Shown here one piece after another: positions 9,228-20,062 of a stretch of 64,000 bases of DNA. This DNA is from Bacteroidota bacterium (GTDB lineage: Bacteria > Bacteroidota > Bacteroidia > B-17B0 > Aurantibacillaceae): NCBI GenBank assembly GCA_016185125.1, contig JACPOC010000028.1, positions 1-64,000 on the forward strand, read 5' to 3'. Each line of letters starts with the position of its first letter. The first letter of the stretch is position 1. A program made the position numbers and the translations under genes. The notes beneath the pieces are model-generated. The model had not been told where the DNA came from, ran no database searches, and saw only the letters and a list, made by a program, of their open reading frames with translations.

Positions 9228-10703
9228 TTATAATTCGGGATTATTTAATTTACTATTTCGCTTACTGTATAAAAAGTAAACTGCAATGCCAATTAATCCC
9301 CATATTACAAAGGCAAACCAGGTTTCCTTTCTTACAAAACACATTAAAAAGATGTTGAACGCCACGCCCAGTGAACCTACAAGATATACAGCCGGAGTAC
9401 GGTAAGGCCTTTCTAATTCCGGCTTTTTATAACGGAGTATCATTACGGCAATACACACCATGGCAAAAGCCAATAATGTACCCATACTGCACATTTCACT
9501 AACTTTTTCAATAGGAGTTAAGGCGGCCACTAACGAAATGATTGCACCAACCAAAATAGTGCTTCTATAAGGAGTTTTAAAGGTTGGATGAAGATTTTTA
9601 AAGAAAGAAGGTAATAATCCGTCTTTTGCCATTCCTAAAAAAATTCGTGTTTGGCCAAGCATCATCACCAACATTACTGAAGTTAATCCTGCTGTTGCTG
9701 CAATTGTAATTATAAATACGGCCCAGTTAATTCCTATCCCTGAAAATGCAGAGGCCACAGGGGCAGCTTTGTCTAATTGATCGTATTTTACCATTCCCGT
9801 TAATACCAGAGAAACTAAAATATATAAAATTGTACAAATAACCAGTGAGGCTATGATCGCAAAGGGAACATCTTTTTTCGGATTAATGGCTTCTCCCGCT
9901 TGAGTAGAAACCGCATCAAAGCCTATGTAAGCGAAAAACACAATTGTAGCCGCCGTTAATACACCTCCAAAACCAAATTTAACTCCTCCGGTAGCCACAC
10001 CATGTTCATCAAGTTTTGGAATTTCAGCCGGAATAAAAGGTGTCCAATTATCTGTATTAATATAAAACGCTCCAACAATAATTACAAATAATACTACTGC
10101 AATTTTTACAATCACAATAATATTATTAGTGTTTGCGGCTTCTTTTATGCCTTTTACCAAGATAGCTGTTACTATCCATGTTATTAAAAATGAAGGAAGA
10201 TTAAACGCAAACGAAGGAGCTTGCATTCCCAGCGCCAGACATTTTTCGGTAGCCGTGGCTAAATCATTACAAAGCCAAATGGGAAATTCAATATGAAATA
10301 AATGCAGCAACTTTACAAAATACCCACTCCAAGCCACAGCTACTGTTGTTGCTCCCATCATGTATTCAAGAATCAAATTCCAGCCAATGAACCAGGCAAA
10401 CAGTTCACCCACTGTACCGTAGGCATAAGCATAAGCACTGCCTTCAACAGGTAACACCGATGCAAATTCTGCATAGCAGAGCGAGGCAAATAAACACCCA
10501 ATTCCCGCAATTACAAATGATAAAGCCAAGGCGGGTCCTGCAAAATCATGAGCCGCTATTCCTGTAAGAGTAAAAATACCTCCTCCAATAATAGCTCCAA
10601 TACCAAGCGAGGTTAATCCCCATCTTGTTAAAACCCTCTTCAGGTCACTTTTTTTCATATCGGCTTCAAAAGCTGATACCGGTTTTACTCTCCAGATTGA
10701 CAT
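9228..10703 (-). CDS. APC superfamily amino acid permease
   Basis: Inner-membrane transporter of the amino acid-polyamine-organocation superfamily, CAT-like branch. About 12-13 hydrophobic helices are visible. The conserved helix-1 motif GIGAIIGGGIFTLTG and the helix-3 region PVEGSAYAYAYG lie in the first third. The ATG at 10703 (MSIWRVKP) is preferred to the TTG at 10742, because the usual short N-terminal segment ending in a KKSDLKRVL-like amphipathic stretch begins there. Substrate cannot be set from sequence; cationic or small neutral amino acids are likely. A terminator hairpin follows the gene. Confidence 0.88.
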   Translation of the reverse strand: MSIWRVKPVSAFEADMKKSDLKRVLTRWGLTSLGIGAIIGGGIFTLTGIAAHDFAGPALALSFVIAGIGCLFASLCYAEFASVLPVEGSAYAYAYGTVGELFAWFIGWNLILEYMMGATTVAVAWSGYFVKLLHLFHIEFPIWLCNDLATATEKCLALGMQAPSFAFNLPSFLITWIVTAILVKGIKEAANTNNIIVIVKIAVVLFVIIVGAFYINTDNWTPFIPAEIPKLDEHGVATGGVKFGFGGVLTAATIVFFAYIGFDAVSTQAGEAINPKKDVPFAIIASLVICTILYILVSLVLTGMVKYDQLDKAAPVASAFSGIGINWAVFIITIAATAGLTSVMLVMMLGQTRIFLGMAKDGLLPSFFKNLHPTFKTPYRSTILVGAIISLVAALTPIEKVSEMCSMGTLLAFAMVCIAVMILRYKKPELERPYRTPAVYLVGSLGVAFNIFLMCFVRKETWFAFVIWGLIGIAVYFLYSKRNSKLNNPEL

Positions 10704-10787
10704 AGTGTTATTGTAATTAAACTTATTATTCAAATTAAACAATTTAAGTTTAAATAACCAAAAAGAAATTGTAAGCCCTTTTAAAAC

Positions 10788-11732
10788 TTATAAGCTAAGC
10801 GTAAAAAATATAAAAGGTGAAAGAAATACCGCGAGGTAAAAAATTAAAATAAAAACCTGCTTAATCACGCTTAAATCGTAGTTAAGTTTAATCTGCAAAA
10901 CTGAATTAATGTGTTGAATCAGCAAGGGCTCAGCTGGGCTATATTGATAATTACCCGGTGTTAAGCCAATGTATTTTTTAGGAAAAGAAAATAAAAGGCA
11001 ATCCCTTATCAACCAATAATCTTTATCGGGCAGGTTGTTATAATCCACATGATAATTTATTTTTTCCTGTTTCAGATACTCGCGGATCTTTTGGTGCTTG
11101 CTTTCGTTATATAATTCTAAGGCAATCAATATAGGAACAATAAGCATAAAAGGACTGTAAAAGAACAGCAAACAAAGACAAATAATGGATATAATGCCAA
11201 ATACCAGACGGATGATGTGATTTTGTCTGAAAAATAAAGCTTCAATAAGCCTCCCTCCATCCAATGGATAAAAAGGCAAACAATTTAAAAGATTAATAAA
11301 GAGGAAAGAATTCCCAAGCATTTTTAAAGTATCGTTCTGAATATCTCTGTTTAAAAAGTAAATAATACTGCCAATAACTATTCCCGGCACCGGGCCTGCC
11401 AGAATAATCACACACAATTGCCATTGAGAAACTTCTTGTTTTTTACCGCTCGTAAAGGCACCTAATAAGGGTACGATAAAAATTTTTACATTACTGTAAT
11501 TGAACATTTTCATAAATAAAAAATGGCCAGATTCGTGAATGATGATTACTACCAGAATTGCGGCTATGTAAGCTATGTTTTGTTCAAACACAAAATAGAA
11601 CAACAGGGCATAAACAAACAGACTAATTAATGAACGTGTGAGTGCATTTGATTTTTTTTCTGTAAGAACAGGTTTTGGGGGAAATCCTCCAACACTATGT
11701 TCAAAATTATGAGTTCCGTTATAATCCTCCAT
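10788..11732 (-). CDS. Site-2 protease (M50 family) membrane metalloprotease
   Basis: Intramembrane zinc metalloprotease homologue. HESGH (about residues 66-70 from the chosen start) is the zinc-binding HExxH, and NCLPFYPLDGGRL (about 150-165) supplies the third ligand in the LDG motif. There are at least five membrane helices plus a cytoplasmic segment (about 205-270). The ATG at 11732 (MEDYNGTH) is preferred over one at 11786: it leaves only a 14-bp overlap with the heme A synthase stop rather than 68 bp. The overlap implies coupling. Substrate unknown; family members activate membrane-tethered factors or process peptides. Confidence 0.8.
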   Translation of the reverse strand: MEDYNGTHNFEHSVGGFPPKPVLTEKKSNALTRSLISLFVYALLFYFVFEQNIAYIAAILVVIIIHESGHFLFMKMFNYSNVKIFIVPLLGAFTSGKKQEVSQWQLCVIILAGPVPGIVIGSIIYFLNRDIQNDTLKMLGNSFLFINLLNCLPFYPLDGGRLIEALFFRQNHIIRLVFGIISIICLCLLFFYSPFMLIVPILIALELYNESKHQKIREYLKQEKINYHVDYNNLPDKDYWLIRDCLLFSFPKKYIGLTPGNYQYSPAEPLLIQHINSVLQIKLNYDLSVIKQVFILIFYLAVFLSPFIFFTLSL

Positions 11733-12798
11733 TAACCGTTTTTTTGGTATTAAATAAATGAAATAATAAATAAATACTGGACGCAAAAAGTAAAAATGCT
11801 CCTGTTTGATGCAGTGCCCCCAAAATTACCGGCACATTGTATATTAAGGTTAAAACTCCAAGAATAAACTGAAGGGTTACTCCGTAAATAAGCAAAGTTA
11901 TTCCAAGATGTTGCTGCTTATTGAGTGATAGCTTATTTGAGCGGTGCCATAGTAATGAAACCAATAAAACAATTAATAAAGCAAAAATGCGGTGCGTAAA
12001 TTGAATGCCGCTGGCGTTCTCAAAAATATTTTCAAAAACAGTTGGCTTCATGTAAACTTGTTCTGCAATCCACTTATCGCCCATTTTTGGCCAGGTATTA
12101 AAAATATGTCCGGGTCTTATTTTAGCGGCATCTCCTTCAACAAATCCTGCAGTAAAAGCACCGAATACAATTTGAATAATCAGAACAATAAAAAACAATA
12201 CAGAAAGACGTTTAAGATTAAAAGAATTATTGGCCGGCGCATTGTTTTTTGAAAATATTAATTGCAATGCAAACCAAAAAGTAAAGGCAAACAAAATAAA
12301 AGCACTCATTAAATGGGTAGCAAGGCGGTAGTGACTAACAGCAGGTTTTTGTTGAAGGCCGCTATAAACCATCCACCAGCCAATAACGGCTTGCATTGCT
12401 CCCAAAAAAAACAATAATCCCAATTTTGGCCACATGCCTCTTGTAATTTTTTTCTTAATAATGAGCCAAACTAAACCCAAAGTAAATACATACATCATTA
12501 AACGCCCGGTCATGCGGTGAATATATTCCCATAAAAAAATAGGTTTAAATTCTTTTAAAGTCATAGAATAATTTACTTTTTCAAATTCCGGACTGCTTTG
12601 ATATTTTTCAAAACGTTTCTGCCACATCTCTTCATTTAAAGGAGGCACCGAACCCATAAAACTCCAATCGGTAATGGAAAGGCCTGAATGCGTTAGCCGC
12701 GTTAAACCTCCTATAATTACCATTATATAAATAAGAAGACAACCCGTTAGTAACCAATATATAACTGCTTTATGAGGAGAGTTTGAAATTACTTTCAT
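11719..12798 (-). CDS. ctaA: Heme A synthase (COX15/CtaA)
   Basis: Integral membrane monooxygenase that oxidises the C8 methyl of heme O to the formyl group of heme A for cytochrome oxidases. The 359-residue protein has about eight helices. Type II (COX15-like) motifs include GGLTRLTHSGLSITDW near residue 30, EYIHRMTGR with its heme His (about 91), SHYRLATHLM (about 160), FTHRIFA (about 269) and LGALHQTGAF (about 330). All four heme-ligand histidines appear present. A -7 box lies 10 nt upstream. It overlaps the M50 protease gene. Confidence 0.93.
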   Translation of the reverse strand: MKVISNSPHKAVIYWLLTGCLLIYIMVIIGGLTRLTHSGLSITDWSFMGSVPPLNEEMWQKRFEKYQSSPEFEKVNYSMTLKEFKPIFLWEYIHRMTGRLMMYVFTLGLVWLIIKKKITRGMWPKLGLLFFLGAMQAVIGWWMVYSGLQQKPAVSHYRLATHLMSAFILFAFTFWFALQLIFSKNNAPANNSFNLKRLSVLFFIVLIIQIVFGAFTAGFVEGDAAKIRPGHIFNTWPKMGDKWIAEQVYMKPTVFENIFENASGIQFTHRIFALLIVLLVSLLWHRSNKLSLNKQQHLGITLLIYGVTLQFILGVLTLIYNVPVILGALHQTGAFLLFASSIYLLFHLFNTKKTVNGGL

Positions 12799-13121
12799 TT
12801 AATGGCTGCAAAATTAATATATTTTTAAAGATGGCTTTTAATAATATATAAGTAGGCTCTTAGACCGTTATAATTACCAATTTTAATATTTTTAACATAT
12901 AATTTGTTCAAAACATCATTAAAAGTTCATAAACTATCACAACCTTTTATAAAATTTTAAGTACAACAATTATAAACCAATCCATAAAAGTAAAAACTAA
13001 ACTAAATAACTTTAATAATTAACAATCCAAAAACCAATGAAAAACAAACCAACAAGCCCTCATGAATTAAAAATTCAAAAAGAACAACTCATGAGTAAAC
13101 CCAACTTAAAACTCCATTACC
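12799..13121. other. Intergenic region and long leader before the PKD adhesin
   Basis: Holds the ctaA promoter at its left end. The rest is an A/C-rich, G-poor leader for the rightward gene, typical of Bacteroidota 5' UTRs without Shine-Dalgarno. TATAATTTG near 12900 resembles a -7 box but is one base off the consensus. A short open frame at 13037-13231 overlaps the adhesin start out of frame and is not convincing. I see no RNA gene. Confidence 0.5.
12809..12816 (-). promoter_or_regulatory. Promoter -7 box of ctaA
   Basis: On the minus strand this reads TAATTTTG, an exact TAnnTTTG match, ending 10 nt before the ctaA ATG. No clear -33 TTTG was found at the expected distance. Confidence 0.5.
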
Positions 13122-16100
13122 ATGAAAACACAACTTTACCTCTACACATTGCTGGCCTTAGCTATTCAGGTAATAGCATACGGCCAGACACAACAACAGT
13201 CAACAACTACTCCAAATCAATCTGCCTTTAATTTATCCTTTTGGGAAGCCTATGCTGATAAATTACATTTAACCTCCGCCGAAAAAAAAGAATTCCTTTC
13301 TGCTCACCAGAGATCATACAAGGCAAACTCAACTACAAGTACTGTCCTTACATCCAACCAAAACAAGCTAAACCCTTATAACCCGCAAAATACATTTGCC
13401 GGTCCGTGTATTAATATTGATTTTGAAAGTGGCACAATGAATGGGTGGATAACTTCAAGCGGCTTTAACCCTGGATTTAATCCCCTTGGCTGCTGCCCTA
13501 ACCCCGGCGGCCAACAAATTGTAACTTCAGGAACCGGTGCAGACCCCGCAGGTGGTTTCCCTGTTACGGCACCCGGAGGTAATTTTTCTTTAAGGTTGGG
13601 CAATAACCTTAACGGTGGAGAGGCGGACAGAATTGAACAAACTTTTTTGGTAAGTGCCGCCAATGCTAACTTCACTTACCGTTATGCTGTTGTTTTTCAA
13701 GACCCAGGCCACACAGCATCTCAGCAGCCTGCTTTTCAAATAGAAATGCTGGATAGTACCGGAACACAAGTGCCTTGTACATTTTATAATGTAGCGGCAG
13801 GAGGAAATATTCCGGGCTTTTTTAATTCTCAAACTCAGGCAGGTGTAGTTTATAAACCTTGGACGAATGTACTTGTAGATCTAACAAATTATATCGGACA
13901 AAATGTAACCATTCGTTTTTCAACCTACGATTGTTCATTAGGAGGCCACTACGGATACGCCTATATAGATGGAAATTGCCAGGCCTTTGTTACAGGTAGC
14001 GCCGATAGTGTATGCGCAGGGAATGTGAAAAATTTCTGTGCTCCTAACGGTTTGGGCTCTTATACTTGGAATGGTCCCGGAATTACAAACGCTGCGTCAC
14101 AATGCGTTAATGCTTTATCTGCGGGTGTTTATACCTGTCAAACAACATTGGTTACCGGCTGCATGGGTCCTGTTTTTACTTATACTTTATTCAATTTTAC
14201 TGATCCTGTTGCTTCCTTTAATAGTATAAGTTCGGGAGCATGCGCACAACAATATACATTTACAAATACATCCAGTATCAGCAATGGATCCATCGCCGGC
14301 TATAACTGGAATTTCGGTATGTCATCCAGCAGTTTGCAACATCCAACTTTATCTTTTCCGAGCCCCGGAACATATTCTGTTTCGCTCATTACCACTTCCA
14401 ACAAGGGATGCACAGATACAGCCATTCAAAACATTACCATCCACCCTTATCCTATAATAAATTTTAACACGCCTGCTTCATGCAAAAACGCCGTAGTTAA
14501 TTTTACAAATAATTCCACTATTACAACAGGGGCTATTGTAAGTTATACTTGGACATTTGGAAATGGTATTACCTCTTCACTAATTAATCCATCTCAAAAT
14601 TATACAGCGCACGGAACTTTTATGGTAACTTTGTCAGCTACCAGCAACCAAGGCTGTATTGCCAGCGGAACCAATTCCATCCTTATACATCCATTGCCAA
14701 TTGTTAATTTTAACGGAAGTAATGTTTGTCAGGGTATTGGCACAAACTTCTTTAATAATTCTTCTATTGCCAGTGGTAACATTACTAATTATGTTTGGGA
14801 TTTTGATAATGACGGCACTCCTGATGATAATAATCCTAACCCAGCTCACCAATATACAAACACTGGTACATATACCGTTAATCTTGTTGCAACAAGTAAT
14901 AACGGTTGCGTGAATGCCATTACTAATACCGTTGCTGTATATGCTAATCCAACTGCTTCTTTTACTTCTAATAACGTTTGTTTTGGAACAGCTACTACAT
15001 TCTCTAACCAAAGTACAATTGGCGGAGGAAGCTCCATCATCACCAACGCTTGGGACTTTGGTGATGCGTCTTACGCTTATCTTGCCAATCCGCAGCACAC
15101 CTATCCTTCATCAGGAAATTATACAGCGCAGTTAACTGTAACTTCCAACAACAATTGTATTCGTATTTTTACTGCTACGGCTTTAGTAAACAGTTTACCA
15201 ACTGTAAATTTCACGTCTAATAATGCTTGTAAGAATCAAACCACCCAATTTGTCAATTCAACCATAATTCCTGGGGGCGTAATTTCTAAATGGCGTTGGG
15301 ATTTTCAAAATGATGGTATCTGGGATGATACCCTTAGCGTAAATCCGGGAACAGTGTATCCAAATTTCGGAATCTTTAACTGCAAACTACAGGCAATAAG
15401 TGATAAGCAATGTAGTTCTCAAAAAATTAATAACGTTATTGTTCATGGAAATCCAATTGCTGATTTTCATACACGCTCCAGCTGTTTAGGAGATGTAACT
15501 ACTTTTACAAACGCATCCACTTCTATGGATGGCGTTATAACAAGTAACCAATGGGACTTTAATGGCGATAATATTTTTGATAATGTGTTTGCCGCGCCTA
15601 CTTTAACTTATGTGGCTAGTGGTGTGTATTTAGTTAAGCTTGAAGTTCAAACACAGTACGGTTGTACCGATGTAAAATCAAAATCTGTTTATGTAAACCC
15701 AAGACCAACACCTAATTTTTCAGCTAAAAACCCTAAAGGATGTCCTGAACTTTGTGTAACATTTACTAATTCGTCCTCTATTGCCACGGGAGCTATTATT
15801 ACAACCCAATGGATGTTTGGCGACGGAAGTTTGCCGGGATATTCTGCTAACCCTACACATTGTTATAAGAGCGGCAATTATGATGTAACGCTTAAAGTAG
15901 TTAGCGATAGTGGTTGTATAAGTAAACTAACGCAACCTAACTTTGTTCAGGTTTACCCAACCCCAATTGCTGCGTTTAAAGTAGAACCGGAAGAAATTGA
16001 TGAAATGGAACCAAACATTTCTGTAACATCGGAAGCAACGGGCGCAAGTATAATTAATTATTATATTAATGATGGATCAAACTATTCACGCTCTAACTTT

Positions 16101-16490
16101 AATCATGTATTAAAAAACGTAGAAAAGATTAAACCAATTATCTATCAGGTAGTTAAAACAGGGTATGGCTGTGCCGATACAACATATAAAGTTTTAAATA
16201 TAAAACCAACCTGGGTTGTTTATATTCCCAATACATTTACCCCAAATGGCGATGGAATTAATGACGGCTTTTCGGCAAAAGGTGTTGGCATATTACAATT
16301 TAATTTACAAATATTTGATCGGTGGGGTCATAAGCTGTTTGAAGCAAATGATATTAACCAATACTGGGATGGTACCAGCAAGGGAAGCGAAGAGCCAATT
16401 AAACAGGATGTGTATGTTTGGAAAGCCTTAGTAAAAGATGTTTTTAACAGGCAGCACGAACTAACGGGACACGTTTCCCTAATAAAATAA
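13122..16490 (+). CDS. Secreted multi-PKD adhesin with gliding-motility-type (type B) T9SS domain
   Basis: Large extracellular protein. Signal peptide 1-21 (ends AIQVIAYGQ), a unique N-terminal region, and a jelly-roll-like domain (about 90-290) whose ...CINIDFESGTMNGW start is typical of CBM/MAM-like modules. A Cys-containing linker is followed by seven to eight PKD repeats (about 365-1030), each of about 80 residues and often with the W-x-F-G-D/N core (WDFGDASY, WMFGDGSL). The final 90 residues are the gliding-motility C-terminal domain (YIPNTFTPNGDGINDGF ... QIFDRWGHKLFE), which sends proteins through T9SS. Likely an adhesin. A hairpin follows the stop. Confidence 0.9.
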   Translation: MKTQLYLYTLLALAIQVIAYGQTQQQSTTTPNQSAFNLSFWEAYADKLHLTSAEKKEFLSAHQRSYKANSTTSTVLTSNQNKLNPYNPQNTFAGPCINIDFESGTMNGWITSSGFNPGFNPLGCCPNPGGQQIVTSGTGADPAGGFPVTAPGGNFSLRLGNNLNGGEADRIEQTFLVSAANANFTYRYAVVFQDPGHTASQQPAFQIEMLDSTGTQVPCTFYNVAAGGNIPGFFNSQTQAGVVYKPWTNVLVDLTNYIGQNVTIRFSTYDCSLGGHYGYAYIDGNCQAFVTGSADSVCAGNVKNFCAPNGLGSYTWNGPGITNAASQCVNALSAGVYTCQTTLVTGCMGPVFTYTLFNFTDPVASFNSISSGACAQQYTFTNTSSISNGSIAGYNWNFGMSSSSLQHPTLSFPSPGTYSVSLITTSNKGCTDTAIQNITIHPYPIINFNTPASCKNAVVNFTNNSTITTGAIVSYTWTFGNGITSSLINPSQNYTAHGTFMVTLSATSNQGCIASGTNSILIHPLPIVNFNGSNVCQGIGTNFFNNSSIASGNITNYVWDFDNDGTPDDNNPNPAHQYTNTGTYTVNLVATSNNGCVNAITNTVAVYANPTASFTSNNVCFGTATTFSNQSTIGGGSSIITNAWDFGDASYAYLANPQHTYPSSGNYTAQLTVTSNNNCIRIFTATALVNSLPTVNFTSNNACKNQTTQFVNSTIIPGGVISKWRWDFQNDGIWDDTLSVNPGTVYPNFGIFNCKLQAISDKQCSSQKINNVIVHGNPIADFHTRSSCLGDVTTFTNASTSMDGVITSNQWDFNGDNIFDNVFAAPTLTYVASGVYLVKLEVQTQYGCTDVKSKSVYVNPRPTPNFSAKNPKGCPELCVTFTNSSSIATGAIITTQWMFGDGSLPGYSANPTHCYKSGNYDVTLKVVSDSGCISKLTQPNFVQVYPTPIAAFKVEPEEIDEMEPNISVTSEATGASIINYYINDGSNYSRSNFNHVLKNVEKIKPIIYQVVKTGYGCADTTYKVLNIKPTWVVYIPNTFTPNGDGINDGFSAKGVGILQFNLQIFDRWGHKLFEANDINQYWDGTSKGSEEPIKQDVYVWKALVKDVFNRQHELTGHVSLIK

Positions 16491-16500
16491 TTTTCAATAC

Positions 16501-16527
16501 GAGCGGGATGTTAATAGCATCCTGCTC
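16501..16527 (+). terminator. Hairpin downstream of the PKD adhesin
   Basis: GAGCGGGATG pairs with CATCCTGCTC (10 bp including one G-T wobble) around a 7-nt loop, 10 bp after the stop codon. The following sequence is not a clean T tract, so termination is likely but not certain. Confidence 0.55.
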
Positions 16528-16622
16528 TGATTGACTTAAAAATTATTTTTTTTGTGATGAGACAGATCTTTGTACTCCATGCCTCGCCTTTTATATTTCT
16601 GAAATCTTTTAATTTACAATAA

Positions 16623-18695
<2,073 letters not shown>

Positions 18696-18866
18696 ATTTT
18701 ACACAAATTCAGACTAAAAATAATTAATCATTTTAATAAAACAGGTGGTAGGTAATACTGATGGATAGAACATTCATTTAAACGGATTACGCCAATTCCG
18801 AGTAAGGAATATTTCTTGAAAAAATTAAGTGGCTTGCATGGTGAAATCCGTGTTAATTGGTGTGTC
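18696..18866. repeat. Intergenic region with dispersed-repeat fragment
   Basis: Contains GTGAAATCCGTGTTAATTGG at 18841-18860, which resembles the arms of the palindromic element at 57924-57988 (GTGAAATTAGTGAAATTTG). ACGGATTACGCCAATTCCG lies at about 18782-18800. These look like degenerate pieces of a dispersed repeat family. The region lies between ligA and the convergent ureohydrolase gene. No gene was found. Confidence 0.4.
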
Positions 18867-19898
18867 TCAATTTCTTCCCTCGCACCCTTTCATAAAATCG
18901 GTGATTAGATAGGCAATTAATTTTCCTGTTTTATTATCTGCTTTAATATGAGATAATATTGGTGCGCCCTCAGCTATATGCAAGTAAACAGCCTGAAGAT
19001 TTTTTGCGCTTTGATAAACAAATTGCCTGGCTTGAACGGGAGAAATGCCACTACTTGTTTTAGCACTGGTGGGCACATTGGTAATAGCATCAAGATCTAT
19101 TTCTACTCCGCACGCTTCACCTTTTACAAAATTGATGCAATTAACAAGCGCGTTTTTATATTCCTGTTCTTCGCGCACAAATATTGATTCATAGGTATTA
19201 TAAAACAAGCGATCAGAATTGATTTTAAAATTATCTAAAGCCCAAGAGGTATTATATTGTTCATGAATTGCTAAAACAGAATACTTTTGAAGATAATTAT
19301 TTTTAAAGGCGTAGCTAAAGCCGTTGCCGCTGTGCCGGCCTTCCATGGGACGGAAATCAAGATGAGGATCACAGTTAACAACATTTATTTTTTTATTAAG
19401 AGCAGATGAAGCCCCGGCAATATTACCAAAAGAATTATTATGCCCACCACCAATTATTATCGGAATTTTGCCTGCTGAAATAATAATCTTAACAACTTCC
19501 GTAACTCTCACATCTAATTCAGTAACCAGATCTCTCAACTTATTTATTTCATGCGCATTTTTTGTATGAATGTTGGCAGCGCGTTCCATCAGGTCATCCA
19601 CATAAATTTCACCTAAAACAATAATTGATTTTGAATTTAAAAAATCATTTGCCTGCTGATTTAAAAAACTTTCCAATGCCGGTTTAAATGCGGTATGAGC
19701 TCCACCCCTACCGTAGTTAGCTCTAACACCAATGTCTTCTGCAATTCCAACGATTACAAAAGTAAACTTTCCATTTTGAATTTCAACTTTCCAATTTTCA
19801 GAAAAGCAGTCAATATTTTCTCCAATTTTTTCTTCGCCTATTCTTAATCGGCTAATACCATTTAGTATTTCTTCCGTGTAAATCTTTACAAATTTCAT
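18867..19898 (-). CDS. Ureohydrolase (arginase/agmatinase) superfamily, formimidoylglutamase-like
   Basis: Dimanganese hydrolase. Metal-binding signatures are present: GGGHNNSF (150-157), CDPHLDFRP (176-184) and VEIDLDAI (about 268-275), matching the H, DxHxD and DxD ligands. The 343 residues fit the Bacteroidota branch usually called formimidoylglutamase, which releases formamide from N-formimidoyl-L-glutamate in histidine breakdown. No other hut gene is nearby, so agmatinase or another guanidino/amidino hydrolase activity cannot be ruled out. The ATG at 19898 sits 4 nt after a perfect -7 box. Confidence 0.8.
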   Translation of the reverse strand: MKFVKIYTEEILNGISRLRIGEEKIGENIDCFSENWKVEIQNGKFTFVIVGIAEDIGVRANYGRGGAHTAFKPALESFLNQQANDFLNSKSIIVLGEIYVDDLMERAANIHTKNAHEINKLRDLVTELDVRVTEVVKIIISAGKIPIIIGGGHNNSFGNIAGASSALNKKINVVNCDPHLDFRPMEGRHSGNGFSYAFKNNYLQKYSVLAIHEQYNTSWALDNFKINSDRLFYNTYESIFVREEQEYKNALVNCINFVKGEACGVEIDLDAITNVPTSAKTSSGISPVQARQFVYQSAKNLQAVYLHIAEGAPILSHIKADNKTGKLIAYLITDFMKGCEGRN

Positions 19899-19902
19899 TA
19901 GA

Positions 19903-19910
19903 CAAAGGTA
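19903..19910 (-). promoter_or_regulatory. Promoter -7 box of the ureohydrolase gene
   Basis: Minus-strand TACCTTTG matches TAnnTTTG exactly and ends 4 nt before the ATG. This is another probable leaderless start. No -33 element is evident. Confidence 0.5.
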
Positions 19911-20062
19911 AAGGAAGTTTTTTGTATTTTTCTTATTTAAGATTAACTACATCGCCCATACTTTTACTTCTCACAATTGATGATGTATGTTACCGCCATT
20001 ATTTTTTAGGCTTGTAACCATCCAAAGCAAAGTAGTTTATAAATTTTTATTACCTTTATTAA

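Noticed and set aside
13037-13231. A 64-codon frame overlapping the PKD adhesin start.
   Set aside because: It is out of frame with the signal peptide of the adhesin, has no domain and runs into coding sequence of the real gene.
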